The notes below the pieces were generated by a model that saw only the letters and a program-made list of their open reading frames with translations, was not told the origin of the DNA and did not search any database. This document shows positions 1 to 8,995 of a DNA stretch of 64,000 nucleotides, piece after piece. Location: the NCBI RefSeq assembly GCF_017876095.1, contig NZ_JAGINM010000012.1, forward strand, positions 124,001 through 188,000, written 5' to 3'. Each line of letters starts with the position of its first letter. Positions within the stretch are counted from its first letter, which is position 1. The position numbers and the translations under genes were made by a program. The DNA comes from Azospirillum agricola (GTDB lineage: Bacteria > Pseudomonadota > Alphaproteobacteria > Azospirillales > Azospirillaceae).

Positions 1-341
1 GCTGGGGGCACCGGGTGATGGAGGCCGCCGATGGCGAGGCCGCAGTGGCGCTGGTGCGCGACGCGGAGGAGAAGCCGGACCTGATCGTCACCGATTTCCG
101 GCTTCCCGGCCGCCTGACCGGGGTGCAGGTGGTGACCCGTGTCGGCGAGCTTCTCGAACAGGCCGTTCCGGGCATCATCCTGACCGGCGACACCGCGCCC
201 GAGCGCATCCGCGAGGCGGTGGCGACGGGATGCCGCCTGCTGCACAAGCCCTTCACCCCCGACCGGCTGCACGGCGCCCTGGCGGCGGTGATCGCCGAGC
301 GGTCCGGCGCCCGGACCATGCACCGGCAGACGGCGGCCTGA
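1..341 (+). CDS. Response-regulator receiver domain, 5' end outside window
   Basis: The open frame runs in from the window edge, so this is only the C-terminal ~112 residues. They read as a CheY-like receiver: a phosphoacceptor Asp in the strand LIVTDFRLPG, the conserved Thr region IILTGDTAP and the conserved Lys in LLHKPFTP. It ends shortly after the last receiver helix, so it is either a stand-alone receiver or the receiver tail of a hybrid histidine kinase; the missing 5' part decides which. An in-frame GTG-ATG pair at 15-20 lies inside the fold (before the Asp-bearing strand) and is not a credible start. Confidence 0.85.
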   Translation, partial: WGHRVMEAADGEAAVALVRDAEEKPDLIVTDFRLPGRLTGVQVVTRVGELLEQAVPGIILTGDTAPERIREAVATGCRLLHKPFTPDRLHGALAAVIAERSGARTMHRQTAA

Positions 342-483
342 AAGGGCGTCAGCGGACGGGGAACGAAAAAGCCAGGGGATGATTAACCATTTCTGAAGCG
401 GTGCGGGGGAAGGCTGTGATTGTTGATGGACACCCATCCGCCATGACCGTTTCCACCGCCATCGCTTGCGCTGCGATCATCCG

Positions 484-1776
484 ATGACCCAGAACCGCGC
501 CCTCACCCGCCTCGACCAGACGCAACTCGACAACGCGGTGCGGCGCCACGAGATGTTCCGCAACGCGCGGATCGGCGGCGCCCGCGCCAGCCTGTCCTTC
601 TGCGACCTGTCGGGGCTGGATCTGTCGGGGCGCGATCTGGCCCACGCCGACCTTGTCGGGGCCAGCCTGCGCGGAGCCGACCTGTCGGGGACCCGGCTCG
701 ACTGCGCCGCGCTGTTCGCCGCCGATCTGCGGCAGGCCAATCTGGAGCGCGCCAGCCTGATCAAGACCGACCTGCGCGGCGCCTGTCTGCGCGGGGCGAT
801 CCTGATCGGCGCCAACCTGTTCGAGGCGGACCTGCGCGACGGCTCCCTGGCGGAAAAGGACCGCTCCGGCCATCTGCGCATGGTGCAGATCGACACGAAT
901 CCGGCCGAGGCGAACGGCGCCGACCTGTCGGGCGCCAACCTGACCAACGCCCGCCTGTCCGGCGCCGTGGCGATCCACACCGACTTCTCCGACGCGGTGA
1001 TGCGCGGCTGCAAGATGGTGCGGGCGACCATGCGCGGCGCGAACTTCGCCGGCTCCAACATGGAGGGGGCCGATCTGTCGGGGGCGGATCTGCGTGGCGC
1101 CTGCCTGCGCGGCGCGGTGCTGACCGGCGCCACCATGACCATGACCGAACTGGCCGACGCCGACATGGAGGATGTCCTGACCGACAGGCCGGTCGGCCGG
1201 GTGGTGGCGGAGCTGGGCCGCGGCCTCGACGAGCTGCTGGCCGACCACATGGCCTGGGTGGGATCGGGCGGGGCGCAGGGAACGCCGCTCGATCTGTCCG
1301 GCTTCGACCTGCGCCACGCGCCGTCGCTGGCCCATGCCTGCCTGACCATGCTGCGGGCGGTGGGGGCGACGCTCTACGGGCTCGACCTGACGGGCGTGCA
1401 GTTGCAGGCGGCGGTGCTGGAGAGCGCCGACCTGCGTGGGGCCATCCTGGCCGAGGGCGACCTGCGCGGGATCAACCTGAAGCGCGCCAAGCTGAACAAC
1501 ACCGACCTGCGACGGGTCAACCTGCGCCCGCTGGTGTTCGACGAGCATCGGTCGCGCCCGGCCGACCTGTCGGGGGCCCGGCTGCGCTACGCCGATTTCA
1601 GCGGATCCAGCCTGCGCGGCGCCAACCTGTCGGGGGCCGACCTGTCCTTCGCCAACCTGATGGGCTGCGACTTGGCGAAAGCCGACTTCAGCGCCGCCAA
1701 GCTGTTCGGGGCCAGACTGGAACGCCGCGCCCTGACCGACGTCGTCCTCGACGGCGTCGCCGGGTTGAAGCTGTAG
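484..1776 (+). CDS. Pentapeptide-repeat protein
   Basis: A 430-residue protein dominated by A(D/N)LXX pentapeptides (for example ADLSG, ANLTN, ADLRG). They fall in two blocks, roughly residues 35-225 and 265-425, separated by a ~50-residue non-repeat segment around VVAELGRGLDELLADHMAWVG. Such repeats fold as a right-handed quadrilateral beta-helix. I see no fused enzyme domain, signal peptide or membrane segment. The ATG at 484 is chosen over an in-frame TTG at 466; neither has a strong ribosome site. The biochemical role is unknown. It stands alone between a receiver gene and a convergent small gene. Confidence 0.9.
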   Translation: MTQNRALTRLDQTQLDNAVRRHEMFRNARIGGARASLSFCDLSGLDLSGRDLAHADLVGASLRGADLSGTRLDCAALFAADLRQANLERASLIKTDLRGACLRGAILIGANLFEADLRDGSLAEKDRSGHLRMVQIDTNPAEANGADLSGANLTNARLSGAVAIHTDFSDAVMRGCKMVRATMRGANFAGSNMEGADLSGADLRGACLRGAVLTGATMTMTELADADMEDVLTDRPVGRVVAELGRGLDELLADHMAWVGSGGAQGTPLDLSGFDLRHAPSLAHACLTMLRAVGATLYGLDLTGVQLQAAVLESADLRGAILAEGDLRGINLKRAKLNNTDLRRVNLRPLVFDEHRSRPADLSGARLRYADFSGSSLRGANLSGADLSFANLMGCDLAKADFSAAKLFGARLERRALTDVVLDGVAGLKL

Positions 1777-1816
1777 GGGCTTGGCGGCGGTTCGGGGCGG
1801 GCACCGCCCGCCCGCC

Positions 1817-2035
1817 TCACGCCTTGGCGCGCGCGACCCTCTTGGTCAGCCGCCGCAAGTCCAGCGCCGCCCGGTCGGCGATGCGCTGGGCCTCGACCAG
1901 GATCTCCGCCAGATCGCCGACCTCGGGCGCGACGTCTCCCGCCGCGTCGGACAGCGCGTCCAGTTCCTTGGCCGCCTTCTCGATCAAACCGGTCACCACG
2001 GTTTCGGGGCCGGCGGCGCTGTCGAATCCTGCCAC
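1817..2035 (-). CDS. Small hypothetical helical protein
   Basis: A 72-residue acidic/helical protein that starts with GTG at 2035, preceded by an AGAGG-type ribosome site about 9 bases upstream on the minus strand. The sequence is rich in Ala, Asp, Glu and Leu with heptad-like spacing (ELDALSDAAGDVAPEVGDLAEILVEAQRIADRAA) and a basic C-terminus (KRVARAKA), which suggests a helical hairpin or short coiled coil. No family is recognised. It is divergent from the glycosyltransferase at 2170 and convergent with the pentapeptide gene. Support is codon pattern plus ribosome site only. Confidence 0.55.
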   Translation of the reverse strand: MAGFDSAAGPETVVTGLIEKAAKELDALSDAAGDVAPEVGDLAEILVEAQRIADRAALDLRRLTKRVARAKA

Positions 2036-2169
2036 GGGAAAGACCTCTGTAAAAATATGGTTATGATGAGTGTGTCGCGATCCGCTCGGATGCGCAACGG
2101 GTTTCCTTGAAAGCGCGCGGTTCCGGGCGGTACAAAGGCCGCATCCGCACGCAACGGCCAGGGTGAGTC

Positions 2170-3747
2170 ATGTCGGACACGGTCGAGGCGCGGATCGACG
2201 CTCTGGTTGGGTATCTGTCCGACCGGCACTTCGATTCCGACAAGATCAACCGCTTCGCCGCCCTGTGCGAGACGATCCGGCGCGAGGTCGACCAGCCGAC
2301 CCGCCTGGCCCTGGCCGAGCGGCTGCGCCGCGACGCGCCGACCAACGACACGGTGCGGCTGCACTCGGTGCTGTTCCTGCTGACCGGCGATCTCTATCAC
2401 TACGAACGGATTCTGCATTACCTGCTGCTCGGCGGCGACGGCGTTGATCCGGCCCTGCTGCATTATTCCTACTGGTGCCTGTCGCGGCAGCTCTTCCTGG
2501 GATCGGCGCTGGGCGACAAGACGGCCAGCTTCGTCGCCTGCGACCTCTACCGCTTCTACGAGGCGATGGTGCGGCTGATCGCCCGGCGCTGGTCCCTGGT
2601 GCCGCCGCCCGCCGCTCCGCGCGGCGGGCCGATCCGCCGGGTGGCCCTGGTCACCAACCAGTTCATCAACGACCAACACCAGCCGACCCGCGACTGTTTC
2701 GACTTCGCCAGCCGCTTGCAGGACGAGTTGGGGCTGGAGGTCGCCGTCATCAACAGTTGCACGCTGCCGAGCCGGCTCGAAAACCTCTTCATGCCGCCGA
2801 TGATCTTCCATCTGCCGGAAGACCTCGAGGGCGTCGTCGCCATGGAGATGTTCGGCCGCCGGGTGAAGGTCGCGTCCTTCACCGGGCGGGCCTTTTCCCA
2901 GGCCAAGCTGCAAGGGATCGTCGAGGCGGTGGACGGGTACGATCCCGACCTGATCGTCTCCTTCGGCGGCTCCAACATCGTGGCCGACCTGTTCGCGGAG
3001 GCCGGCGCCCGGCCCGTGCTGTGCATCCCGACCACCTCCGGCCTGACCATCTCGCTGGCGCACATCCTGCTGGGATTCGACGAGCAGGATTACACGGCGT
3101 CGATCTCCGAGCTCTACCGCGCGCCCTTCGTCCGGCGCTTCCGCCCCTTCACCTTCGGCTACACCCTGCCGCCGACACGGGGGGACATGGGCGATCCCGG
3201 CATCGGCGGCGCGCCCTTCGTCTTCGCCGTGGTCGGCACCCGCCTCGACCAGGAGGCGACACCCGACTTCCTGGCGCTGATCGACGACATTCTCGACCGC
3301 TGCCCGGACGCGCTGGTCGCCTTCGTCGGCGAGGCGAGGGACCTTCCCGGACGCCTGGCCAGCCTGCGCAACGGCGACCGCACCCGCAGCCTCGGGCATG
3401 TGACCGACATCCGGGCGCTCTACCGCCGCTGCCACGCCTTCCTGAACCCAGCCCGCCAGGGCGGCGGCGGCGGGGCAGGCTACGCGCTGGCCGAGGGCGT
3501 GCCGGTGGTCGGCTTCGCCTGGGGCGACGTCGCCAGCGTCGCCGGCCCGGCCTTCACCGTCCCCGACCGCGATTCCTACCTTGCCCGTGCCGTCGCGCTC
3601 TTCGCCGATGCCGACGCCCACGAGGCCGCGGCGTCGGCCGCGCGGGCACGCTTCGCCGAGGTCGGCGACCGCCGCCGTTGCGCCGAACGGCTGCTGGCCT
3701 ATGGGGAGGAGGCCCGCGCCCTGCTGCGCGCCGGACGTCGAAATTAA
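2170..3747 (+). CDS. GT-B type glycosyltransferase, flagellar-glycosylation paralogue
   Basis: A 525-residue protein. The C-terminal half has a GT4-like nucleotide-sugar site: the loop VSFGGSNIVADLF, PVLCIPTTSGLT, then NPARQGGGGGAGYALAEGVPVV near residue 435, which matches the G-rich/E-x7-E region of GT-B retaining enzymes. It is clearly paralogous to residues ~245-720 of the TPR protein at 46034-48205 (shared LYHYERxxH, RRxAxVTNQF, HQPxRDxFDxAxRLQD, FDPDLxVSFGGS and NPxRQGGGG), but it has no TPR domain. It lies upstream of pseI and in the same direction, so a role in glycosylating flagellin with a nonulosonic-acid-type sugar is plausible; the substrate is not shown. Confidence 0.8.
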   Translation: MSDTVEARIDALVGYLSDRHFDSDKINRFAALCETIRREVDQPTRLALAERLRRDAPTNDTVRLHSVLFLLTGDLYHYERILHYLLLGGDGVDPALLHYSYWCLSRQLFLGSALGDKTASFVACDLYRFYEAMVRLIARRWSLVPPPAAPRGGPIRRVALVTNQFINDQHQPTRDCFDFASRLQDELGLEVAVINSCTLPSRLENLFMPPMIFHLPEDLEGVVAMEMFGRRVKVASFTGRAFSQAKLQGIVEAVDGYDPDLIVSFGGSNIVADLFAEAGARPVLCIPTTSGLTISLAHILLGFDEQDYTASISELYRAPFVRRFRPFTFGYTLPPTRGDMGDPGIGGAPFVFAVVGTRLDQEATPDFLALIDDILDRCPDALVAFVGEARDLPGRLASLRNGDRTRSLGHVTDIRALYRRCHAFLNPARQGGGGGAGYALAEGVPVVGFAWGDVASVAGPAFTVPDRDSYLARAVALFADADAHEAAASAARARFAEVGDRRRCAERLLAYGEEARALLRAGRRN

Positions 3748-3810
3748 GCTTCCTTCACCCTTTGGCGCGACACTGTCCCTGTCGAAACCGCAGACGCGAA
3801 AGCCCACCCC

Positions 3811-4884
3811 GTGCCAGTTCCCGCACCAGTTCCCCTCATCATCGATGGACGCCCGATCGGTCCCGGCCATCCGCCCTATCTGATCGCGGAGATGTCGGGC
3901 AACCACCAGGGCGACCTCGGCCGCGCCCTGGCGCTGGTCGACGCCGCCAAGGCGGCCGGTGCCGACGCGGTGAAGCTGCAAACCTACACCGCCGACACGA
4001 TCACCATCGCCCATGACGGCCCCGGTTTCCGGCTGGAGGGTGGGCTGTGGGCCGGGCGGACCCTGCACGATCTCTACCGGGAGGCGCACACGCCCTGGGA
4101 ATGGCACGAGCCGCTGTTCGCCCGCGCTCGTGCCCTTGGCCTGACCGTCTTCAGTTCCCCCTTCGACGACACGGCGGTGGAGTTGCTGGAGCGGCTCGAC
4201 GCTCCAGCCTTCAAGATCGCCTCCTTCGAGCTGATCGACCACGCCCTGATCCGCCGGGCCGCCCGTTCGGGCAAGCCGCTGATCGTCTCCACCGGGCTGG
4301 CGACGCTGGGGGAGATCGCCGAGGCGGTCGAGGCGGCCGACGGGGTTCCCCTGGCGCTGCTGCATTGCGTCAGCGGTTACCCGACCCCGCCGGAGGACTG
4401 CAACCTCCGCACCATCCCACATCTGGCCGAGATGTTCGGCGTGACCGTCGGCCTGTCCGACCACACCCATGGGATCGCGGTCCCGGTCGCGGCCGCCGCG
4501 TTGGGCGCCACCGTCATCGAGAAGCATTTCACCCTGTCGCGCGCCGACGGCGGAGTCGACAGCGCCTTCTCCCTCGAGCCGGCCGAGTTCCGGGCGATGG
4601 CCGAATCCGTCCGCGCCGCCTGGTCCGCCCTCGGCCGCGTCCATTACGGGGTGGAGCCGAGCGAGGCCGGCGGGCGGAACTACCGCCGTTCGCTCTATGT
4701 GGTGGAGGACGTCGCGGCCGGCGAGGCGTTGACCGCCGCCAACGTCCGCTCGATCCGGCCCGGCTTCGGGCTGGAGCCCAAGCATCTCCCCGCCGTTCTC
4801 GGCCGCCGCGCCGCCCGGCCGCTGGCGCGTGGCACCCCGCTGCGCTGGGATCTGCTGGCCCCGGTGCCGGAGGGCGCGCCATGA
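3811..4884 (+). CDS. pseI: Pseudaminic acid synthase (NeuB family)
   Basis: A 357-residue NeuB-family enzyme that condenses phosphoenolpyruvate with a 2,4-diacetamido-trideoxy hexose to give pseudaminic acid. The N-terminal TIM barrel shows YLIAEMSGNHQGD, VKLQTYTADTIT, GGLWAGRTLHDLYREAHTPWEWH, FSSPFDD, KIASFE, IVSTG, SDHTHG and VIEKHF. The C-terminal ~70 residues are a SAF (antifreeze-like) domain beginning near RSLYVVEDVAAGE. The GGLW...LYREAHTPWEWH segment is more typical of PseI than of NeuB or LegI. The start is GTG at 3811. The gene overlaps the next by ATGA. PseB, PseC, PseH and PseG are not in this window. Confidence 0.92.
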   Translation: MPVPAPVPLIIDGRPIGPGHPPYLIAEMSGNHQGDLGRALALVDAAKAAGADAVKLQTYTADTITIAHDGPGFRLEGGLWAGRTLHDLYREAHTPWEWHEPLFARARALGLTVFSSPFDDTAVELLERLDAPAFKIASFELIDHALIRRAARSGKPLIVSTGLATLGEIAEAVEAADGVPLALLHCVSGYPTPPEDCNLRTIPHLAEMFGVTVGLSDHTHGIAVPVAAAALGATVIEKHFTLSRADGGVDSAFSLEPAEFRAMAESVRAAWSALGRVHYGVEPSEAGGRNYRRSLYVVEDVAAGEALTAANVRSIRPGFGLEPKHLPAVLGRRAARPLARGTPLRWDLLAPVPEGAP

Positions 4885-5654
4885 CCGCCGCCCGGCCGCG
4901 CATCGTCGCCATTTCCCAGGCGCGCATGACCTCCACCCGGCTGCCGGGCAAGGTGTTGCTGGAGGCCGCCGGCAAGCCGCTGCTCGTCCATCATCTCGAA
5001 CGGCTGCGGCGCACCCCCGGACTCGACGCGGTCATGCTGGCGACCACCGTCAACGCCACCGACGATCCGCTGGTCGCCTGCGCCGGCGCGCTCGGCGTGC
5101 CGGTGTTCCGTGGGGATGAGCAGGACGTGCTGGGCCGCTTCGCCGGTGCCGCGGCTTTGGCGGGTGCCGACATCGTGGTGCGCGTCACGTCCGACTGCCC
5201 GCTGATCGACCCGGACCTGATCGGTGCCCTGGTCGCCGCCTTTCTCAAGGGCCGGGAGGAGACCCCGCCGATCGACTACCGGTCGATCGACGTCACCCTC
5301 CATCCGCGTGGCCTCGACGCCGAGATCCTGACCCGCGCCGCGCTGGACGAGGCGGCTCGCCTCGCCACCGATCCGGACGAGCGCGAGCATGTCACCCCCT
5401 ATGTCTACCGCCGTCCGGACCGCTTCCGGCTGGGGGTGCCGCTGGCTCCCGCGGGCGGCTCCCACGGCGGCTCCCACGGCGGGTATCGCTGGTGCGTCGA
5501 CGAGGCCGCCGACTACGACCTCGTGCGCCGCCTGCTGGAAAGGCTGTACCCGGTCAATCCCCGGTTCGGTTGGCAGGATTGTTGCAAAATCCTGGCCGAG
5601 CATCCCGATTGGATGGACATCAACCGCAGCATCCGGCAAAAGACGCTCCATTGA
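4881..5654 (+). CDS. SpsF-type cytidylyltransferase, probable sugar activation
   Basis: A 257-residue protein of the SpsF/CMP-KDO-synthetase-like nucleotidyltransferase family. The N-terminal signature IVAISQARMTSTRLPGKVLL holds the nucleotide-binding loop, followed by VFRGDEQDVLGRF and VRVTSDCPLIDPDLI with the metal-binding acidic residue. The ATG at 4881 overlaps the pseI stop by 4 bases, so the two are translationally coupled. The likely job is CTP-dependent activation of the PseI product, filling the PseF role. A 12-bp unit repeated twice at 5454-5477 encodes GGSHGGSH, a small low-complexity loop before the last domain. Confidence 0.8.
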   Translation: MTAARPRIVAISQARMTSTRLPGKVLLEAAGKPLLVHHLERLRRTPGLDAVMLATTVNATDDPLVACAGALGVPVFRGDEQDVLGRFAGAAALAGADIVVRVTSDCPLIDPDLIGALVAAFLKGREETPPIDYRSIDVTLHPRGLDAEILTRAALDEAARLATDPDEREHVTPYVYRRPDRFRLGVPLAPAGGSHGGSHGGYRWCVDEAADYDLVRRLLERLYPVNPRFGWQDCCKILAEHPDWMDINRSIRQKTLH

Positions 5655-5684
5655 GCGACGACGTCAAGAAACAGGAGAATGTTC

Positions 5685-5918
5685 ATGGACCGTAAGGAGT
5701 TCCTTCTCGCTCTCGATGAGACGCTCGAACTGGAGCCCGGCACCCTGACCGGTGACGAGACTCTGGAATCCCTCGAAGCTTGGGATTCGCTGGCGGTCAT
5801 CAGCTTCATCGCCCTGGTGGACGAACGGTTGAACATCGTCGTCGAGGGGGAGAAGCTGGCCCGGGCGAAGACGGTGTCCGACCTGCTGGCCCTGGCCGGC
5901 GTGGCGGTCACGGCCTGA
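5685..5918 (+). CDS. Acyl carrier protein (first of two)
   Basis: A 77-residue acidic protein with the 4'-phosphopantetheine attachment motif in EAWDSLAVIS (Ser35). An AGGAG ribosome site ends at 5677, which places it 7 bases before the ATG at 5685 and too close to an in-frame ATG at 5679, so 5685 is preferred. It sits 30 bases after the nucleotidyltransferase and one base before the hydrolase. It is a dedicated carrier, not the housekeeping AcpP: it lacks the usual DSLD surroundings and sits in a sugar cluster. It would carry the acyl intermediate made by the neighbouring KAS III and ketoreductase. Confidence 0.85.
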   Translation: MDRKEFLLALDETLELEPGTLTGDETLESLEAWDSLAVISFIALVDERLNIVVEGEKLARAKTVSDLLALAGVAVTA

Positions 5919-5919
5919 C

Positions 5920-6756
5920 ATGCCGCGTCCTGTCGCCGGCGGAGGCCGCCTGCGCGGCGGTGTCGCCGGCATCGAGGGTGGTCCGGCCAGCTATCTGTCG
6001 GCCGGATCGGGCGGCGTGCCGGTGCTGCTGCTCCATGGGTTCGCGGGGGACCGGTTGACCTGGCAGTTCAACCTGTCGGCCCTGGCCGCCGATCGCCGCA
6101 CCGTGGCGGTCGATCTGCCGGGGCATGGCGCCTCGACGCTCGACGTCGGCGACGGGGATGTTCTTTCCTTCGTACCTTGGTTGATCCGATTCACCGATGC
6201 CATTGAACTTCCACGCTTCCATATCATCGGTCATTCGATGGGCGGTTATGTCGGGCGGGAGTTGGCGCGGCGCGTCCCGGAACGGGTCGCCAGCCTGACC
6301 CTGCTGGCCAGCGCCGGCCTGGGAACGCCGTTCGATCTCGGCTTCCTGAGGCATGCCATCGCGCCCGCCGATGCTTTCGAGGGGCGTGCCTGCGCCGAGC
6401 GGCTGTTTGCCCGGCCATCCCCCCTGACCGGTCGCATCGGCGAGGTTCTGCACGCCCAGGGCGCCGATCCTGCTCGGCGCAGGGTCTTGGAGCGGATCAT
6501 CGAACGCTCCTTCGCCGGGCATGCCGATGGTGGCCCTCCGGTGGAATGGAGCGGCTATCGGATGCCGATCCAGATTCTCTGGGGGCGCGAGGATCGGATC
6601 ATTCCCTTGCCGCCGGTCGAGCGTCTGCCGCCCGGTGCTCCGTTCCACATCTTCGACAACACCGGCCATTTGCCCCATACTGAAGCCGCCAGCCCGGTGA
6701 CCGCCGCGATCCGGGCCTTTCTGTCCTCTTGCGACGCCCCGCCGGATTTCCGATGA
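5920..6756 (+). CDS. Alpha/beta-hydrolase fold protein, possible acyltransferase/thioesterase
   Basis: A 278-residue alpha/beta hydrolase. Visible elements are the oxyanion strand VLLLHGFAGD, the nucleophile elbow IGHSMGGY (Ser106), an acid in WGREDRIIP and a catalytic His in NTGHLPH. It resembles the C-terminal hydrolase domain of AcoC-type and haloperoxidase-like proteins. Wedged between two acyl carrier protein genes, it may release or transfer an acyl group from ACP, possibly to an amino or hydroxyl group on the sugar; that is inference. Its start follows the ACP stop after one base and its end overlaps the next gene by ATGA. Confidence 0.8.
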   Translation: MPRPVAGGGRLRGGVAGIEGGPASYLSAGSGGVPVLLLHGFAGDRLTWQFNLSALAADRRTVAVDLPGHGASTLDVGDGDVLSFVPWLIRFTDAIELPRFHIIGHSMGGYVGRELARRVPERVASLTLLASAGLGTPFDLGFLRHAIAPADAFEGRACAERLFARPSPLTGRIGEVLHAQGADPARRRVLERIIERSFAGHADGGPPVEWSGYRMPIQILWGREDRIIPLPPVERLPPGAPFHIFDNTGHLPHTEAASPVTAAIRAFLSSCDAPPDFR

Positions 6757-7001
6757 CCGACAGCATGTTCGCCCTGATCGCCGAGGAACTCGGCCGCATC
6801 GCCGCCGACAAGGGCGAGGTCCTGCCCGAACTGCGCGCCGACAGCGTGTTCCTGGACGGCGGCCTGCCGATCGATTCGCTCGATCTCGCCACCTTGCTGG
6901 TGGTGCTGGAGCAGCGCACCGGGCGGGATCCCTTCCGTGCCGGCCTCCGCCATTTCACCACGGTCGGCGAGTTGGCGGCGCTCTACGCCGTCCCGGCATG
7001 A
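6753..7001 (+). CDS. Acyl carrier protein (second of two)
   Basis: An 82-residue carrier-like protein with the attachment motif LPIDSLDLATLL (Ser42), followed by the amphipathic helices of the ACP fold. The ATG at 6753 overlaps the hydrolase stop (ATGA) and its own stop overlaps the ligase start (ATGA), so it is translationally locked into the operon. It differs markedly from the ACP at 5685, so the cluster carries two non-redundant carriers; one may serve the ligase and the other the KAS III, but the sequence alone does not say. Confidence 0.8.
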   Translation: MTDSMFALIAEELGRIAADKGEVLPELRADSVFLDGGLPIDSLDLATLLVVLEQRTGRDPFRAGLRHFTTVGELAALYAVPA

Positions 7002-8179
7002 CCGCGGAACGGCCGTCCTGGATCCATCCCGGCTTCCGTCTGGTCGAGGATGAGGCCTGTTTCGGCTGGAGCGACTTGGTTTCCCTGCCGGTTCCGGCTG
7101 GCGGGATCGTGCTTGCGGATCGGACGTCGCTGACCGTCGCGGCGTTGGCGGCTGCGCAGCGCGCCGACGCCGGTCTCCTGCTGCGACGGCATGCCGGCCC
7201 CGGAGAGGATTGGGTGCCGGCTCCGGGCTTCACGGTTACCCTGGAAAGTTCGGGCACCACCAGAACTCCCAAAAGAATAACGCATGATTTCAATATCTTG
7301 CGGAACCGCATCCGCGCGCCGCATGATGCCGGGGCCCGCTGGCTCCTGACCTACGAGCCGGCGGCCTTCGCCGGCCTTCAAGTGATCCTGACCGCCGCCG
7401 CGGCGGGCGCTCTGCTGGTCGCCGCCGCGCCGGGCGGTGGGATCGCCGGTCTCGCCCGCACCGCACGGCAGCATGCTGTGACCCATGTCAGCGGCACGCC
7501 AAGCTTCTGGCGTGCCTTCCTGACGGCCGGAGGCGATCTCCCCTCCCTGCGATCGATCACGCTGGGGGGCGAAGCGGCGGACCAGGCGCTTCTCGATCGG
7601 TTGCGCAGAGGTTTTCCGGCGGCGAGGATTCGCCATATCTACGCCTCGACCGAGGCGGGTGCCCTCTTCGCCGTGACCGATGGGCAGGCGGGTTTCCCCG
7701 CCGCATGGCTCGTCGACGGCCGCGAGGGGACCGCCCTGCGCATCCGCGGGGGAGTGCTTGAGGTCCGTGGCCCGCGCGCCATGGTCGCCGCCTCCACCGA
7801 AGTCCGCACCGGGGATGGCTGGCTGAACACCGGCGATCTGGTGGAGGTGACGGGGGAGAGAGTCCTCTTCGCCGGCCGCCTCGACGGGCTCGTCAATGTC
7901 GGGGGGGTGAAGGTGTCGCCGGAGCGGGTGGAGCAGCGGCTTCTCGCCGTCCCCGGGGTGGCGGACGCGGCGGTCATGCCGGTCGCCAGCCCGATCACCG
8001 GCTTTCTGCTGACCGCGACCGTGGTGCCGGACGCGGGCGTCGATGAGGCAGCCCTGCGCGACGCCCTGCGCGGCGCCTGCGCCGACCTGGTGCCCGCCGC
8101 CCGGCCGCGCGCGATACGCTTTGCCGACAGCCTCCCGCTGAGCGTGGCCGGCAAGAAGAGCCGAAAGGGGCCGTCATGA
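6998..8179 (+). CDS. AMP-forming acyl ligase (ANL superfamily)
   Basis: A short (393-residue) ANL-family adenylating enzyme. Motifs are the P-loop LESSGTTRTPKRI (A3), IYASTEAG (A5), GDGWLNTGDLVE (A7), GRLDGLVNVGGVKVSPERVE (A8) and a C-terminal LPLSVAGKKSRK carrying the A10 lysine region. The N-terminal subdomain is shortened relative to ~500-residue acyl-CoA ligases. It probably activates a carboxylic acid and loads it on one of the two adjacent ACPs. The start overlaps the ACP stop and the end overlaps the SDR start (both ATGA). Confidence 0.82.
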   Translation: MTAERPSWIHPGFRLVEDEACFGWSDLVSLPVPAGGIVLADRTSLTVAALAAAQRADAGLLLRRHAGPGEDWVPAPGFTVTLESSGTTRTPKRITHDFNILRNRIRAPHDAGARWLLTYEPAAFAGLQVILTAAAAGALLVAAAPGGGIAGLARTARQHAVTHVSGTPSFWRAFLTAGGDLPSLRSITLGGEAADQALLDRLRRGFPAARIRHIYASTEAGALFAVTDGQAGFPAAWLVDGREGTALRIRGGVLEVRGPRAMVAASTEVRTGDGWLNTGDLVEVTGERVLFAGRLDGLVNVGGVKVSPERVEQRLLAVPGVADAAVMPVASPITGFLLTATVVPDAGVDEAALRDALRGACADLVPAARPRAIRFADSLPLSVAGKKSRKGPS

Positions 8180-8955
8180 TCAAATCCGCTCCCCACCCCC
8201 CGACCGCCAACCCCCTGCCGAAGCGCCATGTCGTCGTCACCGGCGGCAGCCGCGGCCTCGGCCTCGGCCTGGTGGAGGCGCTGCTGGCCGAGGGCTACCG
8301 CGTCTCCACCTGCAGCCGGTCGCCTTCCGAGGCGCTGGAGAGGCTGTCCTGTCCCGACCTGCTCTGGCACCCCTGCCGGATCGGCGACGGTGACGAGGTC
8401 CGCGCCTTCTTCGACGCCGCCGTGGCCTGGGGCGGCGCCTCACCGCTCTGGGGGCTGGTCAACAACGCCGGCATCGCGCGGGAAGGGGTGCTCGCGACCT
8501 TCCCCGACATCGACGCGGCCGAGGTGATCCAGACCAACCTGACCGGAGCCATCCAGACCGCGCGCGCCTTCCTGCGCGCCAAGCTGACGCGGCGGGGTCC
8601 GGGGCAGGGCGGTGGACGGATCGTCAACATCTCCTCGATCATCGGTCAGCGCGGCTACGTCGGTCTGGCGGCCTATTCGGCCTCCAAGGCCGGGCTGGAC
8701 GGGCTGACCCGCGCCCTGGCGCGCGAGGTCGGCCGGCTGGGCGTCACGGTCAACTCGGTCGCGCCGGGCTATCTGACCACGGAAATGTCGGGAACCCTGT
8801 CGGCGGGACAGCGCGACCAGATCGTGCGGCGGACACCGCTCGGCCGGCTGGGTGAGGTTGCCGACATCGTGCCGGCGGTGCGTTTCCTGCTGGGCGACGG
8901 CGGCGCCTACATCACCGGCCAGACCATCACGGTGGATGGCGGCATCACCTGCTGA
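8176..8955 (+). CDS. 3-oxoacyl-ACP reductase-like SDR
   Basis: A 259-residue classical short-chain dehydrogenase close to FabG. It has the NAD(P)-binding TGGSRGLG (residues 22-29), NNAG, the catalytic Ser in NISSIIGQRG and the Tyr-Lys pair in YSASK, then SVAPGYLTTEM and a C-terminal ITVDGGITC. Arg in GGSR suits NADPH. Paired with the KAS III just downstream, it would reduce an acetoacetyl-type intermediate to the 3-hydroxyacyl form. It overlaps the ligase gene by ATGA and is 40 bases upstream of the KAS III gene. Confidence 0.88.
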   Translation: MIKSAPHPPTANPLPKRHVVVTGGSRGLGLGLVEALLAEGYRVSTCSRSPSEALERLSCPDLLWHPCRIGDGDEVRAFFDAAVAWGGASPLWGLVNNAGIAREGVLATFPDIDAAEVIQTNLTGAIQTARAFLRAKLTRRGPGQGGGRIVNISSIIGQRGYVGLAAYSASKAGLDGLTRALAREVGRLGVTVNSVAPGYLTTEMSGTLSAGQRDQIVRRTPLGRLGEVADIVPAVRFLLGDGGAYITGQTITVDGGITC

Positions 8956-8995
8956 GGACGCCGCTTGGTCAGACGACCCGAACGAGGAGCCGATC

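Noticed and set aside
3764..3778. Sigma-54-like TGGCGCGACACTGTC before pseI
   Set aside because: The -12 element reads TC instead of GC, so the essential dinucleotide is missing.
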